NCBI RefSeq assembly: GCF_003855495.1 | Contig: NZ_CP034086.1 | Location: 3,261,501-3,325,500 of the forward strand | Length of the DNA: 64,000 nucleotides | Source of the DNA: Methylocystis rosea | GTDB lineage: Bacteria > Pseudomonadota > Alphaproteobacteria > Rhizobiales > Beijerinckiaceae | Reading direction: 5' to 3' | Shown: in pieces, positions 1 to 9,559 of the stretch | Layout of the letters: every line of letters starts with the position of its first letter | Position numbering within the stretch: position 1 is the stretch's first letter | Notes under the pieces: generated by a model | Database searches by the model: none | What the model saw: the letters and a program-made list of their open reading frames with translations, nothing else | What the model was told of the DNA's origin: nothing | Made by a program: the position numbers and the translations under genes

Positions 1-932
1 GGCCGCCATCCGAGTTCGCGCTCGATCTTCGAGGCGTCGATGGCGTAGCGCAGATCATGTCCCGGCCGGTCGGCGACAAAAGCGATGAGATCGCGATGCG
101 ATCCGGCGCGCCGCGGACGAAATTCGTCCATCAGTTCGCAGATGGCTTCGACCACGTCGATATTGCGCCATTCATTGCGGCCGCCGACGTTATAGGATTC
201 GCCGACGTCGCCTTCGCGCGCCACGCGCATCAGCGCCGAGGCGTGATCCTCGACATAAAGCCAGTCGCGCACATTCTCGCCGCGGCCATAAACCGGCAGC
301 GGCTTCTCCTCGATCGCATTGATGATGGTGAGCGGAATGAGCTTCTCCGGAAAATGATAGGGTCCGTAATTATTGGAGCAATTGGTGACGATCGTCGGAA
401 GACCGTAGGTGTGACGCCAGGCCCGCACGAGATGGTCGGAGCCCGCCTTCGACGCCGAATAGGGCGACGTCGGGGCATAGGGCGTTTCTTCGCAGAAGAG
501 GCCCTCCTTGCCGAGGGCGCCGAACACCTCGTCGGTAGAGATATGCATGAAGCGGAAGTCTCGCGCGTGGGCGCGATCGAGCTGGCGCCAATAGTCCAGC
601 GCCGCCCGCAGCATGACGAAGGTCCCGACGACATTGGTTTCGATGAAGGCCGCCGGCCCGTCGATCGAGCGATCGACATGGCTTTCGGCGGCAAGATGCA
701 TGACCACGTCGGGCCGAAAATCCTCGAAGGCGCGCGCGACTGCCGCCGCGTCGCAGATATCGGCTTGGAGGAAGGAGAAACGCGGACTATCCGCGATGGG
801 CCGCAGCGAGGCAAGATTCCCCGCATAGGTGAGCTTGTCGAAAACGAGAATCTGATCGACGCTCTTGCCGATGACGGCGCGCGCAACGGCCGAGCCGATG
901 AACCCCGCGCCTCCGGTGATCAATATTTTCAT
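1..932 (-). CDS. rfbB: dTDP-glucose 4,6-dehydratase (partial, 3' end outside window)
   Basis: The reading frame starts at the ATG complementary to 930-932 and runs off the left edge, giving about 310 residues of a family usually near 350. The N-terminus [16 protein letters not shown] is the Rossmann GxxGxxG NAD-binding motif of extended short-chain dehydrogenases. Further on are the family signatures [18 protein letters not shown], the catalytic YSASKAG (Tyr-x3-Lys) and [17 protein letters not shown]. The enzyme converts dTDP-glucose to dTDP-4-keto-6-deoxyglucose in the cytoplasm, the second step of dTDP-rhamnose and related deoxysugar synthesis, which fits a surface-glycan neighbourhood. No partner gene (rfbA, C or D) is visible; they may lie to the left. 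Confidence 0.95.
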   Translation of the reverse strand, partial: MKILITGGAGFIGSAVARAVIGKSVDQILVFDKLTYAGNLASLRPIADSPRFSFLQADICDAAAVARAFEDFRPDVVMHLAAESHVDRSIDGPAAFIETNVVGTFVMLRAALDYWRQLDRAHARDFRFMHISTDEVFGALGKEGLFCEETPYAPTSPYSASKAGSDHLVRAWRHTYGLPTIVTNCSNNYGPYHFPEKLIPLTIINAIEEKPLPVYGRGENVRDWLYVEDHASALMRVAREGDVGESYNVGGRNEWRNIDVVEAICELMDEFRPRRAGSHRDLIAFVADRPGHDLRYAIDASKIERELGWR

Positions 933-1199
933 CAAAGCCCCGCTTTTATCTATCGCTCCGCCCTGAAATCGCGCCCTCACGCCCGCGCAGGGGAGCCCTA
1001 TTGCGAAGGCGACGGTCGGCGCTTAAGGCGTTTACGCGGACTATGTGGCGGAACAACGTCATGGCATTGCGCGAGAATTTGGCGCGGCGGCGAGCGCCAC
1101 GGCGCAGAATTGCGTGATTGCGGCGCGCGCGGATATGCTCCTGGCGACTTCAGCTTCGCATGGCGACGGCGCCATGCCTCACGCTTGGGCGCGGCCGTC

Positions 1200-1593
1200 A
1201 ATGTGGAGAGCAACTCGAGATTGGTCGCGGCCGGCGACGACAATGTCGCTTTCTCTTACAAGGGCTATCGCCGTCGGGGGCGTTGTCGGATCATGCGTCG
1301 CCTCTCGCCGGACGCGTTCATTCGCCGCTTTCCGCTGCATGTCCTCCCCGACAGCTTTCACCGCATCCGCCCTTATGGCCTCCTGCCCAGGGGCGACCGT
1401 GAGGAGCGGCTCGCGTTATGTCACCGGCTCACTGTCGCCGCCGAACATCCGGTCGAGCCGAAGGTCGGCGCTTGCGGAGTCGTCGAGCGTCGCACTTTGT
1501 CTCCGCCTTCCCATGCCCGACTGCGGCGGACTCATGCGCCGCATCGGCATCGTTCCGACCGCGAGGCATCGCCCGCTCCGATGCGACACGTGA
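1200..1593 (+). pseudogene. IS91-family (Y2) transposase, C-terminal remnant
   Basis: From about 1200 the forward frame reads NSRLVAAGDDNVAFSYKGYR, followed by DAFIRRFPLHVLPDSFHRIR and YGLL. This is the characteristic C-terminal block of IS91/ISCR-type transposases (normally FIRRFLLHVLPxGFHRIRHYGLL). The zinc-ribbon tail continues in another frame, roughly from 1500, as LPMPDCGGLMRRIGI and ends with CDT-stop at 1591-1593, so a frameshift separates the two parts. The N-terminal catalytic tyrosine region is absent. The 933-1199 stretch upstream shows nothing recognisable. The family call is from remembered family motifs and was not checked by a search. Confidence 0.7.
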
Positions 1594-1962
1594 TGAGCCC
1601 GGCTATCACCTCCGCGTGGAACCCTGCGCAACTCCCTGTTTCGCTCGTCGTACGATACGGCGACGGGACGCCGCCTCGCGCCGTGACCGCAAAAATCTTC
1701 ATCCAAAAAATCTTCATCCACATGACGCCAATGCCGCGACAAGGGCCCCAAACTGCGGCCCACTCGAGCACTTCCTGCCCATGCGCGGACTTCGCGTCTC
1801 CCACCACAAGCGCCGGCGCCCGCCGTGGCCCTGCTAACAACGACGAGACGCGCTTTCCCCATATCGGCTAACGACCCGCGGCTTCGTTCAATCCGGCTTA
1901 TGTGAGGTCCGCCCCCGGGCAAGCAAAACATTGCGCTGCGGACCTAACATAACCCTACGCGA
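1594..1962. other. Non-coding stretch, likely IS91 3' flank
   Basis: No convincing gene is seen on either strand. It contains a perfect 15-bp tandem duplication of AAAAATCTTCATCCA at 1691-1705 and 1706-1720, and an inverted repeat at 1898-1952 described separately. Confidence 0.4.
1898..1952. repeat. 15-bp inverted repeat (hairpin) downstream of the IS91 remnant
   Basis: TTATGTGAGGTCCGC at 1898-1912 is complementary, with one mismatch, to GCGGACCTAACATAA at 1938-1952, leaving a 25-nt loop. IS91-like elements use hairpins near their termini instead of terminal inverted repeats, so this could be a remnant end. There is no T-tract, so a terminator is unlikely. Confidence 0.45.
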
Positions 1963-2408
1963 ATGGGCGAGGAAGACTGTGCGCATACGCTCGTGGTGTT
2001 CCAGGCCTGCCGTCCGCGTCGCGGACGTGAAGGCGAAGACGATCGCCGCTTCCTCGAAGCGCTTCATTTCTTCACGGTCGAAAACGTAAGATGGCGCGCG
2101 TTGCCGGAGCGGTTCGGACACTGGAACAGCGTATGGAAACGGTTCGACCGCTTGAGCAAGGCCGGCGTGTTCTAGGCCTTCTTCGATACGCTCGCCTCCA
2201 TGAGTTCGTCGGCGCATCTGATCCAGATGTTCGATTCAACGATCGTGCGCGCGCACGTATCGGAGCCCGCGCCCGGATCAAATAGGGAATGGGGCGCATC
2301 AAACACTTCAAGCGCGTCGCCCTACGCTGCGAAAGACGGCCAGGAATTTCCGATCCATCGTCAGTCGCCGCAGGCCTGTGCTTGATCAAATTCGTCCACG
2401 CCGCCTAG
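1963..2408 (+). pseudogene. IS5-family (IS427-like) transposase remnant
   Basis: The ATG at 1963 opens a frame containing FLEALHFFTVENVRWRALPE and RFGHWNSVWKRFDRLSKAGV followed by a stop. The frame resumes with FFDTLASMSSSAHLIQMFDS and TIVRAHV, the first catalytic Asp region. The middle of the gene is deleted and the end (RIKHFKRVALRCE, then AAGLCLIKFVHAA-stop at 2406-2408) is the typical IS427 C-terminus, with a one-base loss within it. About 440 bp remain of an element near 800 bp, so it cannot encode a transposase. Confidence 0.75.
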
Positions 2409-2509
2409 ATCCCAAAGTCCGGCCTATCTCCAATAATCCATAAAGCGTGCTGGCCGCCAAGCTGGTGAAAACCTCGCCGGAGGATTTGGCCGCAGCTACT
2501 GAGTGCAGT

Positions 2510-4409
2510 CACATTTTCGACTCCTTTGAAGACTAACGTGATGAGATCATTGCTAATTTTGAGGAAGAATGCCCCTCACGCCCCATCTTCGCAGGCTCGA
2601 AGCCGAAGCGGTTTTCATTTTGCGAGAGGCGGTGGCCGAGTTCCGGCGTCCGGTGATGCTCTATTCCATCGGCAAGGATTCGAGCGTGATGTTGCATCTC
2701 GCGCTCAAGGCCTTCTACCCAGCCAAGCCGCCCTTCCCGCTGTTGCATGTCGACACCACGTGGAAGTTTCGCGAAATGATTGCGTTCCGCGACCAAACCG
2801 CGGCGCGCGTCGAAATGGAATTAATCGTTCATACGAATGAAGAAGGGCGAAAGCGCGGCGTCTCGCCTTTCACATGCTCCTCATCCGCATACACGCAAGC
2901 AATGAAAACCGAGGCGCTCAGACAGGCGCTGAACGAAGGCGGATTCGACGCGGCCTTCGGCGGCGCGCGACGCGACGAGGAGAAAAGTCGGGCGAAGGAG
3001 CGCGTCTTCTCGCATCGAACCGCTTCGCACGGATGGGATCCTAAGACTCAGCGCCCCGAACTTTGGCGGATTTTCAACACGCGTTTGGGAGCCGGCGAGA
3101 CTATGCGGATCTTTCCGCTGTCGAATTGGACCGAGACCGACGTCTGGGACTACATCGCCGCGGAAAACATCCCGGTCGTGCCTCTTTATCTCGCAAAGGA
3201 ACGGCCAGTCGTTCAACGCAACGGCGCTTACATCATGGTCGACGATGAAAGGTTTCCGCTGGCGCCAGATGAAGTGGTCGAATCGCGCCGCGTGCGCTTT
3301 CGAACGCTTGGTTGCTACCCGCTGACGGGAGCGATCGAATCCGAGGCGGATACGCTGGAGGCGATCATCGCGGAAATGCGACAGGCCTCGACCTCTGAAC
3401 GTCAGGGCAGGCTGATCGATTTCGATGAGTCTGCGTCGATGGAGCGAAAGAAGCGCGAGGGCTATTTCTGATGACCGCTCCCTTTATCGCAGATGCGGAA
3501 ATCCTCGCGAAAGCCCAGCCAGGCCGGCCGCGGCCCACTTTGCGGGTCTTGACCTGCGGATCGGTCGATGACGGCAAGTCGACGCTCGTCGGGCGTCTGC
3601 TCTATGAACGTCAGCTGATCTTCGATGATCAACTTGCCGCTCTGCGCAGCGACTCGCTGCGGCACGGCACTTTGGGCGAGGAGATCGATTTCGCTTTGCT
3701 TGTCGACGGACTTGAGGCCGAACGCGAGCAAGGCATCACGATCGATGTCGCTTACCGCTATTTCTCCACCCCGGCGCGTTCGTTCATCTTGGCCGACGCG
3801 CCCGGTCATGAGCAATATACGCGCAACATGGCGACGGGAGCGTCGAACGCCGAGTTGGCCATACTGCTCGTCGACGCGCGCAAGGGTCTGCTGACTCAGA
3901 CGCGGCGACATGCGACGATCGCCTCTCTCCTTGGCGTCCGGCACATCGTGCTCGCCGTCAATAAAATGGATCTTGTCGATTACGACGAAGCCGTGTTTGA
4001 AAGAATTGTCGGCGAATTTGAAAGCGTCGCCGCATCGCTCGCCTTTCGCTCCGTCGAAGCAATCCCCATCTCCGCCCGCCATGGGGATAATGTCGTCGCC
4101 GACTCGGCGAATATGCCGTGGCGCGACGGCCCCAGTCTCTTGACCTATCTTGAAAACGCCGACGTCGAGACTGATGGCGGCGATGCGCCGCTGCGGCTCC
4201 CCGTGCAATGGGTCAATCGCCGAAGCGACGCCTTCCGCGGCTTCGCCGGCGCCATCGCTTCCGGCCGTATTCAGGTTGGCGATGAAATCGTGGCGGCCGC
4301 CTCCGGACGGAAAACCACAATCGCGCGTATCGTCGCCATGGGCGGGGATCTGTTCAGCGCCGCTGCGCCGGACTCGGTCATGGTGACCTTCGCCGACGAA
4401 ATCGACGCG
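2510..4409 (+). repeat. Left copy of 1.9-kb inverted duplication (cysD-cysN block)
   Basis: This segment is closely similar to the reverse complement of 51835-53733. The match covers a short upstream stretch (from ATTTTCGACTCCTTTGA), all of cysD and cysN up to the codons ADEIDA. The CysD proteins differ at only a few residues over 300. The copies lie in opposite orientation with about 47 kb between them, so homologous recombination between them would invert the interior. Homology stops abruptly at 4409, inside cysN. Confidence 0.9.
2569..3471 (+). CDS. cysD: Sulfate adenylyltransferase subunit 2 (left copy)
   Basis: 300 residues, full length for CysD. With the GTPase CysN this enzyme makes adenosine 5'-phosphosulfate (APS) from sulfate and ATP in the cytoplasm. 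The PP-loop [10 protein letters not shown] sits near residue 33. Other family landmarks are [13 protein letters not shown], the [12 protein letters not shown] segment, and the C-terminal [20 protein letters not shown] with a final GYF. The ATG at 2569 has GAGGAA just upstream. The stop TGA overlaps the ATG of cysN (TGATG at 3469-3473), so the two are translationally coupled. A second, nearly identical copy lies at 52773-53675 on the other strand. Because the cysN here is broken, this CysD could only function with the CysN made by the right copy. Confidence 0.95.
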   Translation: MPLTPHLRRLEAEAVFILREAVAEFRRPVMLYSIGKDSSVMLHLALKAFYPAKPPFPLLHVDTTWKFREMIAFRDQTAARVEMELIVHTNEEGRKRGVSPFTCSSSAYTQAMKTEALRQALNEGGFDAAFGGARRDEEKSRAKERVFSHRTASHGWDPKTQRPELWRIFNTRLGAGETMRIFPLSNWTETDVWDYIAAENIPVVPLYLAKERPVVQRNGAYIMVDDERFPLAPDEVVESRRVRFRTLGCYPLTGAIESEADTLEAIIAEMRQASTSERQGRLIDFDESASMERKKREGYF

Positions 4410-4487
4410 GAATGCTGGGAGCCTAGTGAATGTGGCGCGGTGCGACACAGGGGAACTCGCCCCACCAAGCGCAACGAGTTCTTGTAG
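3471..4487 (+). pseudogene. cysN: Truncated sulfate adenylyltransferase GTPase subunit, lacking its C-terminus and the CysC domain
   Basis: Residues 1-313 match the intact CysNC at 50872-52773. They include the P-loop GSVDDGKST (residues 30-38), the [18 protein letters not shown]3 region, NKMDLVDY (G4) and the beginning of the beta-barrel domain. After ADEIDA (4409) the sequence turns into unrelated residues ECWEPSECGAVRHRG and stops at 4485-4487, giving 338 residues instead of 633. The rest of the second barrel, the third domain and the whole APS-kinase (CysC) domain are missing. The GTPase domain could fold but the product is unlikely to be an active ATP sulfurylase. The stop lies 38 bp before the permease start, suggesting a deletion that fused cysN to the permease's upstream region. 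Confidence 0.9.
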
Positions 4488-4525
4488 CCTTCATAGCCTT
4501 TCAGAGCAGAGTGGCGGAGATAGTC

Positions 4526-5332
4526 ATGCGTTCAGTCGTGCAGGAGCACTACGCAAAGCACGCCCAGCAGATCTCGCAGTTTCGCCAAATCATGGGCGCG
4601 GTTCTTATCCAAGACATGCGCTCGCGCTTCGGACACAACCATATAGGCTATTTGATTGCGATTGCCTGGCCCCTGTCGCACATCGGAGTGATTACGCTTG
4701 CATATCTTCTCAGGGTCAACATCGCGCCTGTAGGCGACAGCCCAACGATGTTCGTCGGAACTGGCATCGTGCCTTACATTCTGTGCCTCTACCCCGCACG
4801 TCTTCTGGCGATGGCAATTCCGCAGAACCGCCAATTATTGAACATTCCGGTTATACAGCCGCTCCATCTAATTTTTTGCCGCTGCATTCTGGAAACTTTG
4901 AACGCCATAATCGTACTCGCGCTTTTTATGTTTGTAGTGAACCTGCTCGACGTCGACATTTTGCCGGCAGATTCCCTCGAAGCCACCAAAGCGATTGGTG
5001 CCGCCGTTTTTCTGGGCATCGGTCTTGGGTTTTTCAACGTCGTGATGTGCGCGCTTTTAGGGCATTTCTTTTTAGTGTTTTTCATCTTCATCATGATCGG
5101 TCTTTACGTTCTTTCAGGCATCTACTTGCCGCCGACGGCGATGCCCGAAAGCGTTCGCGAATACATGGCTTATAACCCTTTGCTGCAACTCGTCGAATGG
5201 CTTCGTTCCGCATATTATACGAGCTACGATGCCGAGCTGATCAACAAGTCCTTGATTCTGTGGGTCGGCGGCATTAGCCTCACGCTCGGTCTCATCGGCG
5301 AACGTTTCCTTCGGGGCAAATTCTTCGCCTGA
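4526..5332 (+). CDS. ABC-2 type polysaccharide/polyol-phosphate export permease (Wzm/KpsM-like)
   Basis: 268 residues starting at the ATG at 4526, with GGAGA seven bases upstream. The same frame is open further upstream, but that part lies in the cysN junction. The N-terminal amphipathic part contains LIQDMRSRFGHNHIGY, typical of ABC-2 exporters. Six hydrophobic stretches follow, for example LIAIAWPLSHIGVITLAYLL, GIVPYILCLYPARLLAMAIP and LNAIIVLALFMFVVNLL. Near the C-terminus is the NPLLQLVEWLRSAYY motif seen in KpsM/RfbA-type permeases. It would form the membrane part of an exporter for capsule or O-antigen. The cognate ATPase (KpsT/Wzt) is not in this window. A 5'-truncated paralogue lies at 49975-50727. 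Confidence 0.85.
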   Translation: MRSVVQEHYAKHAQQISQFRQIMGAVLIQDMRSRFGHNHIGYLIAIAWPLSHIGVITLAYLLRVNIAPVGDSPTMFVGTGIVPYILCLYPARLLAMAIPQNRQLLNIPVIQPLHLIFCRCILETLNAIIVLALFMFVVNLLDVDILPADSLEATKAIGAAVFLGIGLGFFNVVMCALLGHFFLVFFIFIMIGLYVLSGIYLPPTAMPESVREYMAYNPLLQLVEWLRSAYYTSYDAELINKSLILWVGGISLTLGLIGERFLRGKFFA

Positions 5333-6244
5333 ATCGTCCGGCAGCTCGGACTCTACCTTCGACCTCGGTGCCGTTCAACGATGCTTCGATCCGCTTCAAA
5401 GATAGAGCAACCGCGTCCACATGAGCGCATCGCGGCGAGCGCTCTGGACGGACCCAAGGCGCAAATTGAGGAGTCGAAATCATATCGGCTGCTCTAAGTA
5501 CAAAGTACATCTGCAGCCTCGACGAACTCCTTTTGAACAGAATAAAGACCGTCTCGACGGTGTCTGCATGCTCTCTCCGCTGCACGACGCGAGGTTGATG
5601 GGAGATGCCACCTATCTCTGAGCTCTCGATCTTCACCTGCGGGCGTCTCTCCGCCTCGCAGCTGCGGGGCGAAAAAAAGCCGGGGACCGCGCCACAATCA
5701 AGCATGGCGGCCATCCGTCAGACCATTCTCGACTTCTTCGCCCGCCTCCTCCAAAGGGATGTCCGTATTGTGAGAGACTCATCGACAAAACCCTCAACAT
5801 TAGCTGCCAGAGTAGTGCTAGGCGGGCGCAGATTGGCCTTGAGTTCTGACAGAGTGACCTCGTCGACCAATGCCACCGTCTTCAGGCTCTCTTCAAAAAT
5901 TCGACGCTTCACACACCTATCTCCGACAGGAGTATCAGACAGCGCGAGAATTCCTTTGTTTGTGGACCGGAGAGCGCATTGATGAACTGCGGCGACCACG
6001 ATCATCACGGATCGTCCTGGCCTTCCTAGACGGGCATCGATGTGCTCTTCAGAGAGTGACGACGTAAGTAGGTGGGGTTGGCTGGCACGTTTCAGTTCGG
6101 CGCGCTCTCCACTGCTCTTCACCAGCTTGGATAAGCGGCTCAAGGGTGCTTATCTTCCATTGCACTCTAAGACATGTTAATCAAAGGAGTATTTGACGGC
6201 AGGAAGTCGTTCTCCTGGGTAGGCTCTCAACGGCGGCTTAGATA
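5333..6244. other. 912-bp stretch without a recognisable gene
   Basis: Short open frames exist on both strands (for example 5718-6143 minus, 141 codons), but none has a recognisable motif, a good ribosome-binding site or a codon pattern that persuades me. The sequence is of mixed composition and looks like decayed DNA between the permease and the coiled-coil gene. No terminator hairpin was found after the permease. Confidence 0.35.
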
Positions 6245-8563
6245 ATGGCTACCACTCAAGCATCAAGCACTGTACAACACTCAGAACCATCGACCGGTGA
6301 AGCACCCAAGGGCAAGGGCGAAGCACGAAAAAAGAAGAGGGTGCGCGCCTCTGAAGCGCCTACGCTCGATACGCTAGTAGATGCTAAAGGCGACATGCAC
6401 GCGGCACTCCAGAAAATTTATCTGGATCAAGTGTCTATAGAAAGGACTTACCACGAGTTATTGGCGGATATGCGTGACCGGCTTTCCGACGCATATGCGA
6501 ATCTCGTGAACGGTGAAGAGCATACCTTGCAGGCGCGTCGCGATCTAGCCGTGGAGCGTTCCGCCAACGTTCAGTTGCGCCACCAAAATGAAACATTCCA
6601 GATGTCTCTCGCAGAATTAGAGGCGCAAAGGGAAAAACTGCATGCAGATCTTACGGAGGCACAGGTACTGCTTGCGAAGCAGCAGGCACGCGCGGTTGAA
6701 CAGGACGCTCGTGCTACAGTTGCAGAAGCCAATATCGAGAAGGAGCGCGCCTCTACCGCTGAACTGACAACGGAACTAGAGCAAGCGCAAGAGCGTGCGG
6801 GGGCCTTCGAAGCCCAGATCAGACAGCACGACGCCCAGCTCGGATATGCGCTGAAGAGAGCGGATGCGCTTGAGGCAAATCTTTTCTTGCTGGAAAAGGA
6901 TCTATCCATTGAGCGAGAACTTACGAAGGAGTTAAGGCAGAAGTCGGAGAAGCTCGAGGCCGAGGTCGCAGCGAAGTCTGAAGAGACCGCAGACCTCGCG
7001 GAAAAACTAAATCGCGCAGCGGCGGATAAGGAATTGGCGGTGCGCGATCTCGCAAAAGAAACGGCAGAAAGGGAGTCGCTCACGACCGTGATCCGCGAGC
7101 TCAGCGCGACGGTTGCTCGCCACGAAGCGCGTGCGCTTGCAGACATGGAGGCGCTTCACAAAGCCGAACAACAGCACCTCTTGCTCGAAGATGAACTGAC
7201 GAACACGAAGACGGAGGTTTCACAGAAATCGCAGCAAATCGCCCAGCTCACTGCGACGATTGTCCAGTATGAGGCTCGAGCGAGCGTTGACTTGCAGGCG
7301 CTGTTCAACGCCGAACAACAGCAGCTGTTGCTCAAGGAGGAGTTGGCGACGACGGAGGCTGAGGTTTCACAGAAATCGCAGCAAATCGCCCAGCTCACCG
7401 CGACGATTGTCCAGCATGAGGCGCGAGCCAGCGTTGACTTGGAGGCGCTGTTCAACGCCGAACAACAGCAGCTGTCGCTCAAGGAGGAGTTGGCGACGAC
7501 GAAGAGTGAGGTTTCACAGAAATCGCAGCAAATCGCCCAGCTCAGCGCGACGATTTCTCAGCATGAGGCTCGAGCCAGCGCCGACATGGAGGCGCTTCTC
7601 AACGCCCAACAAGAGCTGATGTCGCTGAAAGGAGAACTGGCCGACTCGCGGGCCGAGGTTTCGCAGAAATTGCAGCAAATTGCCGAACTCAAGGACAGTT
7701 TGTCAGAGCTTTCGATGAAACTCAGTTCAGCCTGTGATGTTGCAGAACGCGAAAAATCCCGCGCGCAGGTCGCCGAGTCTGCACTACACCAGCTCAGGCG
7801 TGCGTTGGAAGAGAAGGTGCACGAGCTAACATCGGCAAAATGCGAGATGGACGCTGTCCTGGCTGAGCAGACGAAAAGCGTCGAGGCTCTGCGAACCGAC
7901 AGGGAAAAATTAAAGTCACTCCAAGCTCAACTTGAAACTGCAGTGGCGGTGGGGAATGACGCCCGGGCTCTCCGTTCAGAACTGGAACGGGAGCTGTCGA
8001 AGTCGCGTGCAAGGCAAGCACAGCTCAACGATCGAATAATCGATGCCGAATGTGAGTTGACGGACTGCGCGGCTCGTCTAGCGGAGGCGCGGGAAGAAAT
8101 TGTTTGGCGGGATCAAGCGATCACCGCCATGAAACGCACTAAATCGTGGCGTTTGACCAAACCTTTGCGAGTGTTATCCAAAAAAGTGGATGGCAGGCCG
8201 CACGGTGGCACGAACCCTTTGTTCGACGCTGAATGGTATCTCGCCAAATATGTCGACGTAGCTGCAACGGGTGTCGACCCATACGGTCATTACCTCAAGT
8301 ATGGCGTTTCCGAGGGTAGAAACCCGAACCGGATGTTCGATACCAACTGGTATCTCGAACGCTATCCCGACGTGAAAGAGCAGGGCATGAATCCGCTGCT
8401 ACACTACTATGCACATGGCGCAAAAGAGGGGCGAGATCCTCACCCGCTATTTTGTACCTCGTATTATCTGAAAGAGCACCCTGAATTGACGGATCAGAAT
8501 ATCAATGCGCTCCAGCATTATCTCGCGACCACAGAGGTCCCCACAGAAAAACATAAAATTTAA
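6245..8563 (+). CDS. Long coiled-coil protein with C-terminal YPDV-type repeats
   Basis: 772 residues. After a Lys/Arg-rich start (KGEARKKKRVR near residue 28), residues from about 45 to 620 are rich in Glu, Gln, Ala, Leu and Lys with heptad spacing, indicating one very long coiled coil. Inside it, residues about 276-471 are four copies of a 49-residue unit containing VSQKSQQIAQL. A basic MKRTKSWRLTKPLR segment near residue 630 resembles the 'SWRxTxPLR' linker found before or after coiled coils in glycan proteins. From about residue 656 there are three 37-40 residue repeats (FDAEWYLAKYVDV, FDTNWYLERYPDV, FCTSYYLKEHPEL, each followed by a P-x-x-HY motif). There is no signal peptide or membrane segment. 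Function is unknown; a scaffold or chain-length ruler for polysaccharide synthesis is an inference from the WbdD-type design. Confidence 0.8.
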   Translation: MATTQASSTVQHSEPSTGEAPKGKGEARKKKRVRASEAPTLDTLVDAKGDMHAALQKIYLDQVSIERTYHELLADMRDRLSDAYANLVNGEEHTLQARRDLAVERSANVQLRHQNETFQMSLAELEAQREKLHADLTEAQVLLAKQQARAVEQDARATVAEANIEKERASTAELTTELEQAQERAGAFEAQIRQHDAQLGYALKRADALEANLFLLEKDLSIERELTKELRQKSEKLEAEVAAKSEETADLAEKLNRAAADKELAVRDLAKETAERESLTTVIRELSATVARHEARALADMEALHKAEQQHLLLEDELTNTKTEVSQKSQQIAQLTATIVQYEARASVDLQALFNAEQQQLLLKEELATTEAEVSQKSQQIAQLTATIVQHEARASVDLEALFNAEQQQLSLKEELATTKSEVSQKSQQIAQLSATISQHEARASADMEALLNAQQELMSLKGELADSRAEVSQKLQQIAELKDSLSELSMKLSSACDVAEREKSRAQVAESALHQLRRALEEKVHELTSAKCEMDAVLAEQTKSVEALRTDREKLKSLQAQLETAVAVGNDARALRSELERELSKSRARQAQLNDRIIDAECELTDCAARLAEAREEIVWRDQAITAMKRTKSWRLTKPLRVLSKKVDGRPHGGTNPLFDAEWYLAKYVDVAATGVDPYGHYLKYGVSEGRNPNRMFDTNWYLERYPDVKEQGMNPLLHYYAHGAKEGRDPHPLFCTSYYLKEHPELTDQNINALQHYLATTEVPTEKHKI
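7070..7657 (+). repeat. Four 147-bp tandem repeats inside the coiled-coil gene
   Basis: The string GTTTCACAGAAATCGCAGCA occurs at 7217, 7364 and 7511, exactly 147 bp apart, with a diverged version at 7658. The unit encodes 49 residues, that is seven heptads, so gain or loss of a unit keeps both the reading frame and the coiled-coil register. The middle units are nearly identical, pointing to recent duplication; the outer ones have diverged. Confidence 0.9.
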
Positions 8564-8639
8564 GAATTTTCGGCTGGATCGGAAATTCTGGCGATCTTCT
8601 CGCCTGAACAGTTTGAATAAATCTAATTTATTGTCCTGG

Positions 8640-9426
8640 CCGGGTCAGTGAGGCGACCTATTTCAACTGGCTCAAGAAGCATGACTTCAAGCGCATCTCG
8701 CCGAGCGCAGGCATCGCTTCAGCATTGGCGCGCTATGGCGCTTTTTCGATCGCCACAACATCAGCTGGAAAAAAAACCGCCCATGCGAGCGAGCAGGACC
8801 GGTGGACATCGTGAAACGCCGAGACGCGTGGTTTGACAGTCAGCTCGACCTCGACCCCGAGAAACTCGTTTTCATCGACGAGACCTGGGCGACCACGAAC
8901 ATGGCCCGAAGAAACGGCCGCGCCCCACGGGGCGAGAGGTTATGCGCCAGCGTTCCCTACGCCCATTGGAAAGCCACGACCTTTGTCGTCGGTCTAAGCC
9001 TCTCCGGCCTGACCGGATGTTTCTCGACGTCCCGATCAACGGCGTCTGGTTCCAGGCCGATGTCGACCAGGTTCTCGTTCGAACGCTCGAACCGGGAGAC
9101 GTCATCGTGATGGACAATCTCAGTAGCCACAAGGGCGCCGGCGTGCGCAAAGCGATCGAGGCCGCCCGGGCGAGCTGCTTTACTTGCCGCCCTACAGCCC
9201 CAACTTCAATCCAATCGAGAAAGCCTTCTCGAAACTCAAGGCGCTCTTGCGCAAAGCCGCCGAGCGCAGCGTCGATGCCTTGTGGAACAGGATTGGCGCC
9301 TTGCTCGAGGCGTTCACGCCAAACGAATGCGCAAACCTCTTCGCCGCTGCTGGCCATGAGCCTCTTTTAAAAGAAAGCGATTGTCTTATGACTTTTGGCG
9401 CCGCTTGGGCGAGAAGGAACCGCTAG
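8640..9426 (+). pseudogene. IS630-family transposase remnant, preceded by a scrap of IS3 orfA
   Basis: At 8650-8690 the frame EATYFNWLKKHDF resembles an IS3 OrfA helix. From 8730 an IS630 transposase begins (ALWRFFDRHNISWKKNRPCE, then VDIVKRRDAWFDSQLDLDPE and [16 protein letters not shown] with the first catalytic Asp). The frame shifts near 9010 to FLDVPINGVWFQADVDQVLV with VIVMDNLSSHKG, and again near 9180 to LPPYSPNFNPIEKAFSKLKA, which holds the catalytic Glu; it ends at 9426. The N-terminal HTH half is missing and at least two frameshifts are present, so it is dead. A more complete relative sits at 37607-38653. Confidence 0.8.
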
Positions 9427-9559
9427 GAGAAGGTTGCCGCCTCTCGTCAGCGGCGAGGGACGGATCGGGAAACCGCGAACCGTTTGACGGGTCGAGCTAG
9501 AGTTTGATCGCCCTCCTCGTTTCCTTCGGCCTGGACGGATGCTCGGGCTTTTGGCCCCA

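Noticed and set aside
57..1871. Long plus-strand open frame of about 600 codons
   Set aside because: Its first half is antisense to rfbB, whose motifs are unmistakable. Only the 1200-1500 part has real similarity (IS91 remnant).
2510..2568. An upstream coding frame (HIFDSFD...) overlapping cysD in both copies
   Set aside because: Read as protein it is open in the right copy but has a stop in the left copy; it is more likely conserved leader DNA.
5718..6143. Minus-strand open frame of 141 codons as a gene
   Set aside because: No motif, no good ribosome-binding site and no neighbour to support it.
7156..7482. Repeats in the coiled-coil gene as a CRISPR array
   Set aside because: The 147-bp units are coding, in frame and without spacers. 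No CRISPR array or cas gene is seen anywhere in the window.
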